Source: Kitasatospora sp. SolWspMP-SS2h
GTDB taxonomy: Bacteria > Actinomycetota > Actinomycetes > Streptomycetales > Streptomycetaceae
Length of the DNA stretch: 64,000 nt
Assembly (NCBI RefSeq): GCF_003259315.1
Contig: NZ_QLLT01000030.1
Coordinates: 1 to 64,000, forward strand
Direction of reading: 5' to 3'
Shown here: one piece after another, positions 25,474-33,639 of the stretch
How positions within the stretch are numbered: the first letter of the stretch is position 1
Layout of the letters: the number at the start of each line of letters is the position of its first letter
Notes under the pieces: generated by a model
What the model saw: only the letters and a program-made list of their open reading frames with translations
Told to the model about the DNA's origin: nothing
Databases searched by the model: none
Program-made: the position numbers and the translations under genes

Positions 25474-25644
25474 GTGGTTCCCCTTCTACTGGTCCTGCTC
25501 CTCGCTCTGCTGCTGTTCGGCGCCGGTTTCGCAGTGAAGGTCCTGTGGCTGGTGGCCGTGATCGTCCTGGTGGTCTGGCTGGTCGGTTTCGTGGCCCGCG
25601 GCGCCCACCCCTCCGGCGGTCGCCACCGCTGGTACCGCTGGTAG
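25474..25644 (+). CDS. small hydrophobic protein (DUF5670-like)
   Basis: 56-aa protein starting at GTG 25474 with GGAGG at 25463-25467. Two membrane helices, VPLLLVLLLALLLFGAGFAV and LWLVAVIVLVVWLVGFVARG, and a basic tail RHRWYRW. Many Streptomyces encode such proteins as part of the stress or differentiation regulon. A GTTC-N16-GGGTGC sequence (25364-25389) upstream resembles a SigB-type promoter, by eye only. The gene ends at a strong terminator. Confidence 0.85.
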   Translation: MVPLLLVLLLALLLFGAGFAVKVLWLVAVIVLVVWLVGFVARGAHPSGGRHRWYRW

Positions 25645-25664
25645 GACGCGCCCGCACCGCACCG

Positions 25665-25706
25665 GCCGCTTGGGCCGCCCCGGACTTCCGGGGCGGCCCA
25701 AGCGGC
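25665..25706. terminator. strong terminator hairpin
   Basis: GCCGCTTGGGCCGCCCCGG (25665-25683) pairs with CCGGGGCGGCCCAAGCGGC (25688-25706), 19 bp perfect with an ACTT loop. Terminates the small hydrophobic gene and may also act on the convergent gene from the right. Confidence 0.92.
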
Positions 25707-25799
25707 TGGTGGCATGAACCGGCGCCGCCGGCCCGCCCTGCTGCCCTGACTGCCCTGAGCTGTTCCCCCGGCCTGTTCCCCCCGACCCACTGCTCCGGC

Positions 25800-26597
25800 C
25801 TACTCCTCCGGCTCCCAGGCCCGGAGCAGGTCGAGCAGCCCGGCGTCCCCGTCGACCCGCAGGGACCCGGCCGGGACGCGGTCGTACAGGTAGAGGACCA
25901 GCTCACCGGCCGTGCCGTGGACGGAGACGCCGGCCGGCTCCAGGCCCGCACCGTCCGCGGCAGCGGGCGCGGGGAGACGGGCGGAGCGGGCGCCGTCGCC
26001 GTCGACCGTGAGGCGCCAGGAGCGGCCCTCGGTGGCGTGGAAGTCGAAGGTGGCGGGCTCGTGCGGCCAGGCGCTGGGCGACGCGACGCAGGTGAACAGG
26101 AACTCCTCGACGCCGTCGAGGGCCGGCCCGGTCGGCAGCGGCTGCGGGGCTCCCCCGGCGAGCTGGGCGTCGTAGGCGTGCACCGCGCTCTCCTGGACCC
26201 GGTGCCGGGCGACTCCGCCGGAGCTCCGCGGCGTCTGCAGCGCGCTCCACCACGCCCAGCAGCCCGCGTCCGGGCCCGCCTCGCGCAGGGCGCCCAGCAG
26301 GAGCTGCGTCGACGCGGCCAGCCAGGCCAGCAGGGCCTCGCGCTCCCGCGGCACGTCCAGCGCGGCGCGCGCGGCGACGGCTTCGGCCGGGGGGCCGTCG
26401 GCGGGCCCAGCACCGACGATGGCGGCCCAGAAGCGGTCTCCCCCGCCCAGGTGCTTCGCCAGGTCGAACAGCGTCCACTCCGGGCAGGTCGGCACCTGCG
26501 CGTCGAGGCTGGGCGCGGCGGCGACCGAGGCGCGGAAGGCGGTCGACCGTTCGTCGATCAGTCCCAGCAGGTCCGGGAATTCAAGATTCTTCTCCAC
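25800..26597 (-). CDS. maleylpyruvate-isomerase-like (DinB/mycothiol-dependent) protein
   Basis: 265-aa member of the DinB-type four-helix family. N-terminal pattern VPTCPEWTLFDLAKHLGGGDRFW is the usual metal/mycothiol region; a central helix VARHRVQESAVHAYDAQLAG contains the HxxxH-type metal-ligand motif. The C-terminus (residues about 180-265) is a small beta domain with GRSWRLTVDGDGAR. In actinobacteria such proteins are mycothiol-dependent transferases or isomerases; the substrate is unknown. Start at GTG 26597. A second, differently arranged relative is at 32718-33578. Confidence 0.88.
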   Translation of the reverse strand: MEKNLEFPDLLGLIDERSTAFRASVAAAPSLDAQVPTCPEWTLFDLAKHLGGGDRFWAAIVGAGPADGPPAEAVAARAALDVPREREALLAWLAASTQLLLGALREAGPDAGCWAWWSALQTPRSSGGVARHRVQESAVHAYDAQLAGGAPQPLPTGPALDGVEEFLFTCVASPSAWPHEPATFDFHATEGRSWRLTVDGDGARSARLPAPAAADGAGLEPAGVSVHGTAGELVLYLYDRVPAGSLRVDGDAGLLDLLRAWEPEE

Positions 26598-26984
26598 GCC
26601 GGATGTCTACCACCGTGCCGCGCGGCCGGACAGCCATTTTCCCACCCGCCGGTGACGGTGGATGCTCCGGTCCGTCTCGCCGCGCGGCCGGGGTGGCCGG
26701 TCGGGTTCGCCGGGGCGTCGTTCAGCCCGGCGACCGGCCACCGGCCACCGGCCACTGGCCCGAGGCCGGGAGCAGTCGCGTCGAGGAACCACATCGCGAG
26801 GTGGCGGTCGACGGGCGACGGCTTCCCCGCGACGGACGCCGCTCCGGCGGTTCCGGCGTCCAGGGCGGGCAGGTGCGGTGCGAGCTCATCAGCAGGGCCT
26901 CTCCACACCACCGAGGGCGCGTGCAGGGGCGTGGAGAGGCCGGCGAAGCCGCGCGGGCGCGGCTCCGCCTGGGATGATCGGGGC
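26598..26984. other. 387-bp intergenic region
   Basis: Divergent promoters for the DinB-type gene and the FAD/Fe-S oxidase. Contains four tandem 7-mers ACCGGCC/ACTGGCC at 26733-26760. I see no gene and no recognisable operator. Confidence 0.5.
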
Positions 26985-29876
26985 ATGGCCTCCGATCTCG
27001 CCCGCGCCCTCGCCGCCGCCGTCCGTGGCGAGGTCCGTTTCGACACCGCCGAGCGCGCCGTGTACGGGCAGGACGCGTCGAACTACCGGCAGGTGCCGCG
27101 CGGGGTGGTGAAGCCGCTCGACCGGGCGGACGTGCGGGCGGTGCTGCGGGTGTGCCGGGAGCACGGGGTGCCGGTGGTGGCGCGCGGGTCGGGGACGAGC
27201 ATCGGCGGTCAGGCGATCGGGCCGGGCGCGGTGGTGCTGGACTTCCGGCGGCACTTCGGGCGGGTGCTGGAGGTCGATCCGGAGCGGCGCACGGCCCGGG
27301 TCGAGCCGGGCACGGTGCTGGACGAACTCCAGCGCGCCGCGCGGCCGTTCGGGCTGCGCTTCGGGCCGGACCCGTCCACTCACAGCCGGTGCACGCTCGG
27401 CGGGATGATCGGCAACGACGCCTGCGGTTCGCACTCCCTCGCCTGGGGCCGCACCTCCGACAACCTGCACGGCCTGGACCTGCTGCTGGCCGACGGCACC
27501 GAGCTGTCCGTCACCGGCCCGCTGCCGCCGGCCGAGCGGGCCGCGCTCGCCGCCGCCCCGGGCCGGGTCGGCCGGCTGCACCGGGAGTTGCAGGCGCTGG
27601 CGGCGGACAACCTGGGGCTGCTGCGCCGGGCGATGCCGGTGCTGCCCCGGCGCGGCTCGGGCTACCCGCTGGACGCACTGCTGCCCGAGCGCGGCTACGA
27701 CCTGGTCCGGGCGGTCACCGGCACCGAGGGGACGTGCGCGCTGCTGCTGGGCGCGACGGTGCGGCTGGTGCCCGAACCGGCCGCCCGGGCGCTGGTGGTG
27801 GCGGGCTACCCGGACGAGACGGCGGCGGCCGACGCAGTCCCCGGGCTGCTCCCGCTGGCACCGCTGACCTGCGAGGGGATGGCGGCGGACCTGGTGGCCG
27901 CGCTGCTGGCGTCCGGCCCGCGCCCGCCGGTGCTGGACCGGCTGCCGGACGGCGCGTGCTGGCTGTTCCTGGAGACCGGGGGCGCGACGCCCGCCGAAGC
28001 CGCCGACCGGGCACGGCAGTTGGCGGACGCGGTGCGGCGGGAGCGGTCCGCGACGGCCGTGCTGGTGACCGACCCGGGCGAGCAGCGGGCGCTGTGGGCG
28101 ATCCGCGAGGCCGGGGCGGGCATCGTCACCCGGCTGCCGCCGGGGCCGGACGGGCGGCCGGGCGGCGCGGCCTGGCCGGGCTGGGAGGACTCCGCCGTCC
28201 CGGTCGATCAACTGGGCTCGTACCTCCGGCAGTTGCGCACGCTGCTGAAGCGGCACGGGCTGCGCGGGGTGCCGTACGGGCATTTCGGCGAGGGCTGCGT
28301 GCACCTGCGACTGGACTTTCCGCTGCGCGAACGGCCGGAAGAGTTCCGGGAGTTCATGGTGGAGGCGGCGGATCTGGTGGTGGCGCACGGCGGTTCGCTG
28401 TCGGGTGAGCACGGTGACGGGCAGGCCCGGGCCGAGCTGCTGCCGCGGATGTTCCCGCCGCAGGTGATCGAGCTGTTCGCCCGGTTCAAGCGGATCTGGG
28501 ACCCGGAGGGCCTGCTGAACCCGGGGCTGCTGGTCGATCCGCGCCCGCTCGACGCCGATCTGCGCTTCCCCGGACGGGAGTTGCCGCTCACCCTGCCCTA
28601 CCTGGAGGACGGCGGCAGCCTGCTGGCGGCGGTGCACCGCTGCGTGGGCGTCGGCACGTGCGTGGACACCTCGTCCGGGGTGATGTGCCCGAGCTACATG
28701 GTGACCGGGGAGGAGCGGCACTCGACCCGGGGCCGGGCCCGGCTGCTCGGCGAGATGCTGCGCGGCGAGCTGGTCACCGACGGCTGGCGCTCGCCCGAGG
28801 TGCGCGAGGCGCTGGACCTGTGCCTGGGCTGCAAGGGCTGCGCGAGCGACTGCCCGGTGCACGTGGACATGGCCACCTACCGGTCCGAATTCCTGTACCA
28901 CCACTACCGGTTCCGGCCGCGTCCGGCCGCGCACCTGTCGTTCGGCTGGCTGCCGCTCTGGCTGCGGCTGGCCCACCTCGCGCCGCGCGCCGCCAACGCC
29001 GTGCTGCGCGGCCGGTTCGGCGCGCCGGTGCTCAAGCGGCTCGGCGGCGTCGATCCGCGCCGCGAGCTGCCCGCACTGCCGGAGCGCCGGTTCAGCGCCT
29101 GGTTCCGCGCCCACCGGGCCGCGCACCCGGTGGCGGCGGACGCCCCGGCGGTGCTGCTGTGGCCCGACTCGATGTCCGAACTCCTGGACCCGGCCCCGGC
29201 CCGGGCGGCCGTGCTGGTGCTGGAGCGGCTGGGCTTCCGGGTGGTGCTGCCGTCCGGGCCGGTGTGCTGCGGGCTGACGCTGGTCGCCAGCGGGCAACTC
29301 GGCCTGGCCCGGCGGGTGGTGGCCCGCTCGGTGCGCAACCTGGGCGAACTGCCGCCCGGCCTGCCGGTGGTGGGTCTGGAGCCGTCCTGCACGGCCACCG
29401 TGCGGGCGGACTGGGCGCGGCTGCTGCCCGGCCGGACGTCCGAACTCCCGTCCCGGATCCGCACCCTGGCCGAGTTCCTGGACGAGTTCCTGGACGGGCG
29501 GGCGGTGGAGCTGCCGGAGCTGTCCGGCGCGGCGATGACCCAGGTGCACTGCCACCAGCACGCCGTCCTCGGCACCGGTGCCGACCGGCGGATCACCGCC
29601 CGGCTGGGCCTGGACAACCGCGAACTCGACTCCGGCTGCTGCGGGTTGGCGGGCGCGTTCGGTTTCGAGCGGGGCCACTGGGAGGTGTCGGTGGCCGCCG
29701 CCGAACGGGCCCTGCTACCCGCCGTCCGGGCCGCCGACCCGGGGACGCTGCTGCTCGCCGACGGTCTGAGCTGCCGCACCCAGATCACCCAACTGGAGCC
29801 GGACGCACGGCCGTTGCACCTAGCGGAGGTGCTGTTGCGGGCCTTCGAGCAGGCCGACAGGAACGACGGGAGTTGA
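26985..29876 (+). CDS. FAD- and (Fe-S)-binding D-2-hydroxyacid oxidoreductase
   Basis: 963-aa fusion of a GlcD-like FAD oxidase and a GlcF-like iron-sulphur protein, as in the YdiJ/Dld family. The N-terminal PCMH domain binds FAD with GVPVVARGSGTSIGGQAIG and LGGMIGNDACGSHS; the oxidase C-domain has YGHFGEGCVHLRLDF and GGSLSGEHGDG, ending IWDPEGLLNPGLLVDP. Then a ferredoxin-like part with CVGVGTC and CLGCKGCASDC clusters, and two CCG domains (GPVCCGLTLV and DSGCCGLAGAFG). The product probably moves electrons from a D-2-hydroxyacid (lactate, glycolate or hydroxyglutarate) to the respiratory chain. ATG 26985 is chosen from codon bias and homology of MASDLARALAAAV; the frame is open far upstream by chance. 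Monocistronic. Confidence 0.92.
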   Translation: MASDLARALAAAVRGEVRFDTAERAVYGQDASNYRQVPRGVVKPLDRADVRAVLRVCREHGVPVVARGSGTSIGGQAIGPGAVVLDFRRHFGRVLEVDPERRTARVEPGTVLDELQRAARPFGLRFGPDPSTHSRCTLGGMIGNDACGSHSLAWGRTSDNLHGLDLLLADGTELSVTGPLPPAERAALAAAPGRVGRLHRELQALAADNLGLLRRAMPVLPRRGSGYPLDALLPERGYDLVRAVTGTEGTCALLLGATVRLVPEPAARALVVAGYPDETAAADAVPGLLPLAPLTCEGMAADLVAALLASGPRPPVLDRLPDGACWLFLETGGATPAEAADRARQLADAVRRERSATAVLVTDPGEQRALWAIREAGAGIVTRLPPGPDGRPGGAAWPGWEDSAVPVDQLGSYLRQLRTLLKRHGLRGVPYGHFGEGCVHLRLDFPLRERPEEFREFMVEAADLVVAHGGSLSGEHGDGQARAELLPRMFPPQVIELFARFKRIWDPEGLLNPGLLVDPRPLDADLRFPGRELPLTLPYLEDGGSLLAAVHRCVGVGTCVDTSSGVMCPSYMVTGEERHSTRGRARLLGEMLRGELVTDGWRSPEVREALDLCLGCKGCASDCPVHVDMATYRSEFLYHHYRFRPRPAAHLSFGWLPLWLRLAHLAPRAANAVLRGRFGAPVLKRLGGVDPRRELPALPERRFSAWFRAHRAAHPVAADAPAVLLWPDSMSELLDPAPARAAVLVLERLGFRVVLPSGPVCCGLTLVASGQLGLARRVVARSVRNLGELPPGLPVVGLEPSCTATVRADWARLLPGRTSELPSRIRTLAEFLDEFLDGRAVELPELSGAAMTQVHCHQHAVLGTGADRRITARLGLDNRELDSGCCGLAGAFGFERGHWEVSVAAAERALLPAVRAADPGTLLLADGLSCRTQITQLEPDARPLHLAEVLLRAFEQADRNDGS

Positions 29877-29894
29877 GGGCCCACCGGGCCCGGA

Positions 29895-29950
29895 CCGGTG
29901 CGGCCGCGGCCCGCTCCACCACCGCGTGGAGCGGGCCGCGGCCGCACCGG
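29895..29950. terminator. 24-bp perfect bidirectional terminator
   Basis: 29895-29918 pairs perfectly with 29927-29950 (arm begins CCGGTGCGGCCGCGGCCC) with an 8-nt loop, between convergent genes. One of the strongest hairpins in the window. Confidence 0.92.
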
Positions 29951-29960
29951 CGGCGCGCCG

Positions 29961-31184
29961 TCAGCAGTCGGGGATGACCGTGCCGTTGTTGTCCTTGGCC
30001 ACGTCGTTGCCCCACCGCGACAGGTAGAACGCCGACACCCACTGACCACCCGGCCCCACGTCCGGGTCCGTCTTCAACCACCAGTGATTGTACGACGACC
30101 CGCTCGCCACCTGGCGTCCCCACGCCTTGCAGAACACGTAGTTGGTGCCCTGGTGCAGCGTGCCCGTCTGTGCCGTACCGGTGGGCGACGCGTACACCGC
30201 GGCGTTCGCGAAGGTGTCCACCCAGTACTTGCCGGTGCTGGGCGGGGCGCCGCCGCCCGCGCAGTCGGGGATCACCGTGCCGTTGTTGTCCTTGGCCACG
30301 TCGTTGCCCCACCGCGACAGGTAGAACGCCGACACCCACTGACCACCCGGGCCCACGTCCGGATCCGTCTTCAACCACCAGTGGTTGTACGACGAACCGC
30401 TCGCGATTTCCCGCCCCCACGCCTTGCAGAACACGTAGTTGGTGCCCTGGTACAGCGTGCCCGTCTGTGCCGTACCGGTGGGCGACGCGTACACCGCGGC
30501 GTTCGCGAAAGTGTCCACCCAGTACTGGCCGCCGTTCGACGGCGGCGGGGTCGGGCTGCCGCCGCCCGGGCCGTAGAGGCGGATCGCGCCGTAGTAGTCG
30601 CCGTGCGAGGACAGGGCGGCGACCCGGACGTAGCCGCCGGAGTACGGGGCCTCGACGATGTAGCCGTTGCCGAGGTACATGGCGACGTGGTGGATGGTGG
30701 AGGCGGTGCCGCCGAAGAAGACCAGGTCGCCGGGGAGCAGCGGAGCCGTCCCGTCCGACCGGTAGTAGCGGGCGACGGCGCGGGAGCTCGGCCACTGGGT
30801 GTACGTGGTGCCGTTGATCACGTCGGCGCCGACCGCGAGGTAGTAGGCGTAGCGGACCAGTCCGGAACAGTCGAGGCCGCGCACGTGGCAGTCGTTGGGG
30901 GCGCCGTTGGAGGCGTCGCAGCTGCCGTAGCTGGGGCCGGGCGCCGAGCCGTGGCCGCCGCCCCAGGAGTAGGGGGTGCCGATCTGGTCGCAGGCCGCAC
31001 CGACCGCGGCGACGGCCTGTGGGGCGGCACCGGAGGAGAGGACCCCGCAGGCGGGGGCGGCTTGGGCGGGCCGGGCGGCGGCGCCGACGAAGAAGACCGC
31101 GAAGGAGGCCACCAGGGAGAGGATCACCGCGCAGCGCAGTGGTACGGATGTCCACCGCGGCATGGGGTTGACGCGCGTAGTCAC
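29961..31184 (-). CDS. secreted NlpC/P60 endopeptidase with two near-identical C-terminal repeats
   Basis: 407-aa exported peptidoglycan hydrolase. A signal segment (CAVILSLVASFAVFFVGAAA) precedes an AQA-A cleavage region near residue 42. The NlpC/P60 domain (about 55-215) holds Cys106 in GLDCSGLVRYAYYL and the His in IHHVAMYLG, with GTPYSWGGGHG at its start. Two C-terminal copies of about 88 residues follow, each starting YWVDTFANAAVY and ending GNDVAKDNNGTVIPDC, separated by a short Gly/Pro linker; they look like a small beta-rich binding domain. GTG 31184 is given, ATG 31163 is possible. The repeats are so alike in DNA that they are a recent duplication. Confidence 0.9.
   Translation of the reverse strand: MTTRVNPMPRWTSVPLRCAVILSLVASFAVFFVGAAARPAQAAPACGVLSSGAAPQAVAAVGAACDQIGTPYSWGGGHGSAPGPSYGSCDASNGAPNDCHVRGLDCSGLVRYAYYLAVGADVINGTTYTQWPSSRAVARYYRSDGTAPLLPGDLVFFGGTASTIHHVAMYLGNGYIVEAPYSGGYVRVAALSSHGDYYGAIRLYGPGGGSPTPPPSNGGQYWVDTFANAAVYASPTGTAQTGTLYQGTNYVFCKAWGREIASGSSYNHWWLKTDPDVGPGGQWVSAFYLSRWGNDVAKDNNGTVIPDCAGGGAPPSTGKYWVDTFANAAVYASPTGTAQTGTLHQGTNYVFCKAWGRQVASGSSYNHWWLKTDPDVGPGGQWVSAFYLSRWGNDVAKDNNGTVIPDC
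29964..30530. repeat. 297-bp period near-identical duplication inside the NlpC/P60 gene
   Basis: GCAGTCGGGGAT starts at 29964 and again at 30261. The two copies of about 265 bp differ at roughly a dozen positions, mostly clustered in the segment coding for REIASG versus RQVASG, and elsewhere are silent or absent. In the protein this is the two C-terminal domains. Confidence 0.9.
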
Positions 31185-31407
31185 AGGGGTGTCCCGAACT
31201 GTCGTGGGGGCGGGGATTGTTGGCGGACATTCAAGCACCGCATCCCCGCCGCCCGGTAGACCCCGGACGCACTCCCCCGCACCCGCCGCGCGGCGTTCAC
31301 CGCCGCTTCGCTCCCTCGTCCCCCTCGCTCCCTCACCTTCGCGCCGGTGCGCCACCGCGCCCCGCGCCGGTGCGGCGGGTCCAGTGCCCCGCCGCGCCGG
31401 TGGCGGG

Positions 31408-32406
31408 TCACTCGCCGGGGTAGCGGACCCCGATCCGCTCCCGGACCGCGTCCAGGGTGCGCATCACGGACAGCGTGGAGTCCAGCGGCACCAGCGGCGA
31501 CTCGGTCTCGCCGGCCCGCAGGCAGCGCATCACCTCGGCGGCCTCCAGCCCGTAGCCGTGCCCGGCCTTCGCCGGTCCGGTGAAGGTCTCGGGCTCGGCG
31601 CCGTCGCGGTACAGGGTGAACCCGGCCGGGTGGAAGAAGTCCCGCTCGATCTCGATCCGGCCCGCGCTGCCCTGCACGGCGGCCCGCTGGCCGCACTGCA
31701 CGTCGAGCGAGCAGGACAGCAGGGCGGTAGCGCCGTTCGGGTGGCCGAGCAGGATGCCGGTGTTGGCGTCCACCCCGAGGTCGGTCAGCCGGGCCCACGC
31801 CTGCACCGACTCCGGCGCGCCGAGCAGCAGTTGGGCGAACGCGACGGGGTACACCCCGAGGTCGAGCAGGGCGCCGCCGCCCGCCGCCGGGTCCCACAGC
31901 CGGTGCGCCGGGTCCTCCTGCGCGGTGAACCCGAACTCGGCCTGTACGGAGCGCACTTCACCGATCGCGCCGTCCGCGACCAGCTCGGTGATCCGCCGCA
32001 CGGTCGGGTCGAGGTAGGTCCACATCGCCTCCATCAGGAAGACCTCGCGCTTGCGGGCCAGCGTGACCAGCTCGGCGGCCTGGGCCGAGTTGAGGGTGAA
32101 CGGCTTCTCGCAGAGCACCGCCTTGCCCGCCTCCAGCAGCAGCGCGGTCGCGCCGTGGTGCGCGGAGTGCGGGGTGGCCACGTAGACCACGTCGACCTCG
32201 GGGTCGGCCGCCAGCTCCTGCCAACTGCCGTACGCGTGCGGGATGCCGTGCCGCCCGGCGAAGGCCCGGGCGGACTCCTCCCGCCGGGAGGCGACGGCGA
32301 ACGCCTCCGCGCCGGGGACGGCGGCCAGGTCCTCGACGAAGGAGGTGGCGATGCCGCCGGTGGCGAGCACGCCCCAACGGATCGGTCGGTCGGCGATCGG
32401 TCGCAC
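31408..32406 (-). CDS. Gfo/Idh/MocA family oxidoreductase
   Basis: 332-aa NAD(P)-dependent sugar/polyol dehydrogenase-like enzyme. The N-terminal Rossmann fold has IRWGVLATGGIATSFVEDL (nucleotide loop) and VVYVATPHSAHHGATALLL, with the conserved CEKPFTLN motif. The C-terminal domain has GGGALLDLGVYPVAFAQLLL, the family's His/Tyr active-site face. GTG 32406 is chosen because GAGGAG lies about 7 bp upstream. The substrate is unknown; the family includes dihydrodiol and sugar dehydrogenases. Stands alone. Confidence 0.92.
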   Translation of the reverse strand: MRPIADRPIRWGVLATGGIATSFVEDLAAVPGAEAFAVASRREESARAFAGRHGIPHAYGSWQELAADPEVDVVYVATPHSAHHGATALLLEAGKAVLCEKPFTLNSAQAAELVTLARKREVFLMEAMWTYLDPTVRRITELVADGAIGEVRSVQAEFGFTAQEDPAHRLWDPAAGGGALLDLGVYPVAFAQLLLGAPESVQAWARLTDLGVDANTGILLGHPNGATALLSCSLDVQCGQRAAVQGSAGRIEIERDFFHPAGFTLYRDGAEPETFTGPAKAGHGYGLEAAEVMRCLRAGETESPLVPLDSTLSVMRTLDAVRERIGVRYPGE

Positions 32407-32717
32407 TGCACGCTCCTCGGGTCCGGCAACGCCACGGCCGCCCCAGCCTATCCACCGCCCCACCTGCGCCGGCAGCCCCCTCCGGGCGGCGGGGCCCGGT
32501 GGCGGAAGGTGCAGGGTCCGATGCCGGGAGGCGCGGAGCCCGGTGCCGGGAGGCGCGCGGGCCGGGCGGCGGGCGCGGGGTCCGGACGGCGGGCGCGCGC
32601 GGGCGGCCGGTTTTCGTCCGCTCTTCCTCCGCGGTGGGTTCCGCCGTCCGTTACCGGGCGGTAGCCTGCCGGTCCGGCGCGTGGCGCCGCACTCGTAGCC
32701 GTCTGGGGGCCGACGCC
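32407..32717. other. 311-bp divergent promoter region
   Basis: Mostly G/C-rich filler with a direct repeat TGCCGGGAGGCGCG at 32522 and 32544 (22-bp period). Divergent start of the mycothiol-type gene at the right end. No recognisable operator. Confidence 0.5.
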
Positions 32718-33578
32718 ATGACCGACCACCGCACCGATCCCGCCGCCGTCGCCCACCGGGCGACCCGGGCCGCGCTCGCCGGGACGGTCGACCGCCTGTG
32801 CGTGCTGCTGGAGCGGACCCACGGGCTGCGGCACCGCTCGGCGCTGCCGCAGTGGTCGGCGGGGCAGGTCGGCGCGCACCTGGCGGCGGTGTTCTGGGCG
32901 TACTGCTCGGCGGTGTCGGACGAGGAGCCGGTCGACTGGGCGGAGGTGCTGCCGGGCGGGGAGCCGGCGTTCGGGCCGCGGATGGCGGCGGTGAACGCCC
33001 GGGCCGTGGCACTGGTGGGCGAGCGGACCGGCGAGCGGCGGGCGGGGTTCATCGCGGAGCGGGCCGAGCTCTTCCTGCGCGCCACCGCGCCGCTCGCCCC
33101 GGAGGCCCCGGTCGCCACCCCGTGGTACGGCCCGGAGCCGGCGCTCACGGTGGCCGCGTCGACCGGTCTGCTGCTCAGCGAGTGCCTGGTGCACGGGCTG
33201 GACATCGCCCGCGCCACCGGCCTACCGTGGCGGATCGAGCCGGAGCACGCCCGGCTGGTGCTCGGCCAGGCGATGCCGGTGATGATGCCGCTGGCCCTGG
33301 ACCGGGAGCGGGCGCGCGGCGTGGACGTGGTGTTCGAGCTCGCGGTGCGGGGCGGCCCGCGGCTGTTCCTGGCGGTGCGGGACGGCGCGATGACGGTGAC
33401 CACCGGCCCCGCGCCCCGCACGCCGGACTGCCGGATCTCCGCGGACCCGGTCGCCTTCCTGCTGGTGGCGTTCCGGCGCAGCCCGCAGTGGAAGGCGGTC
33501 GCGCGCGGCCTGCTGCGGGCGGGCGGCCGCAAGCCGTGGCTGGCGCCGCGGCTGACCCGGCTGGTGCCGTCCCCGTGA
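32718..33578 (+). CDS. maleylpyruvate-isomerase N-domain protein with SCP2-like C-terminus
   Basis: 286-aa protein. N-terminal DinB-like part with RSALPQWSAGQVGAHLAAVF and LLLSECLVHGLDIARATG (the HGxD metal region), then a C-terminal sterol-carrier-like (SCP2) domain: VDVVFELAVRGGPRLFLAVRDG ... TPDCRISADPVAFLLVAFRR. This two-domain arrangement is common in actinobacteria for mycothiol-linked enzymes of unknown substrate. ATG 32718 is chosen; upstream frame is low-complexity. It is distinct from the similar-family gene at 25800-26597, which has no SCP2 domain. Confidence 0.85.
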   Translation: MTDHRTDPAAVAHRATRAALAGTVDRLCVLLERTHGLRHRSALPQWSAGQVGAHLAAVFWAYCSAVSDEEPVDWAEVLPGGEPAFGPRMAAVNARAVALVGERTGERRAGFIAERAELFLRATAPLAPEAPVATPWYGPEPALTVAASTGLLLSECLVHGLDIARATGLPWRIEPEHARLVLGQAMPVMMPLALDRERARGVDVVFELAVRGGPRLFLAVRDGAMTVTTGPAPRTPDCRISADPVAFLLVAFRRSPQWKAVARGLLRAGGRKPWLAPRLTRLVPSP

Positions 33579-33639
33579 ACCCGCCGACGGGCCTTCCCGC
33601 CCGTCCGGCTCCCGCCATCGGGCCGCGCGCGGGCGGCGC

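Noticed and set aside
24915..29876. A single 1653-codon frame ending with the FAD/Fe-S oxidase.
   Set aside because: The first 690 codons have no domain, overlap csbD, the small hydrophobic gene and the DinB-type gene, and lack codon bias; the gene starts at 26985.
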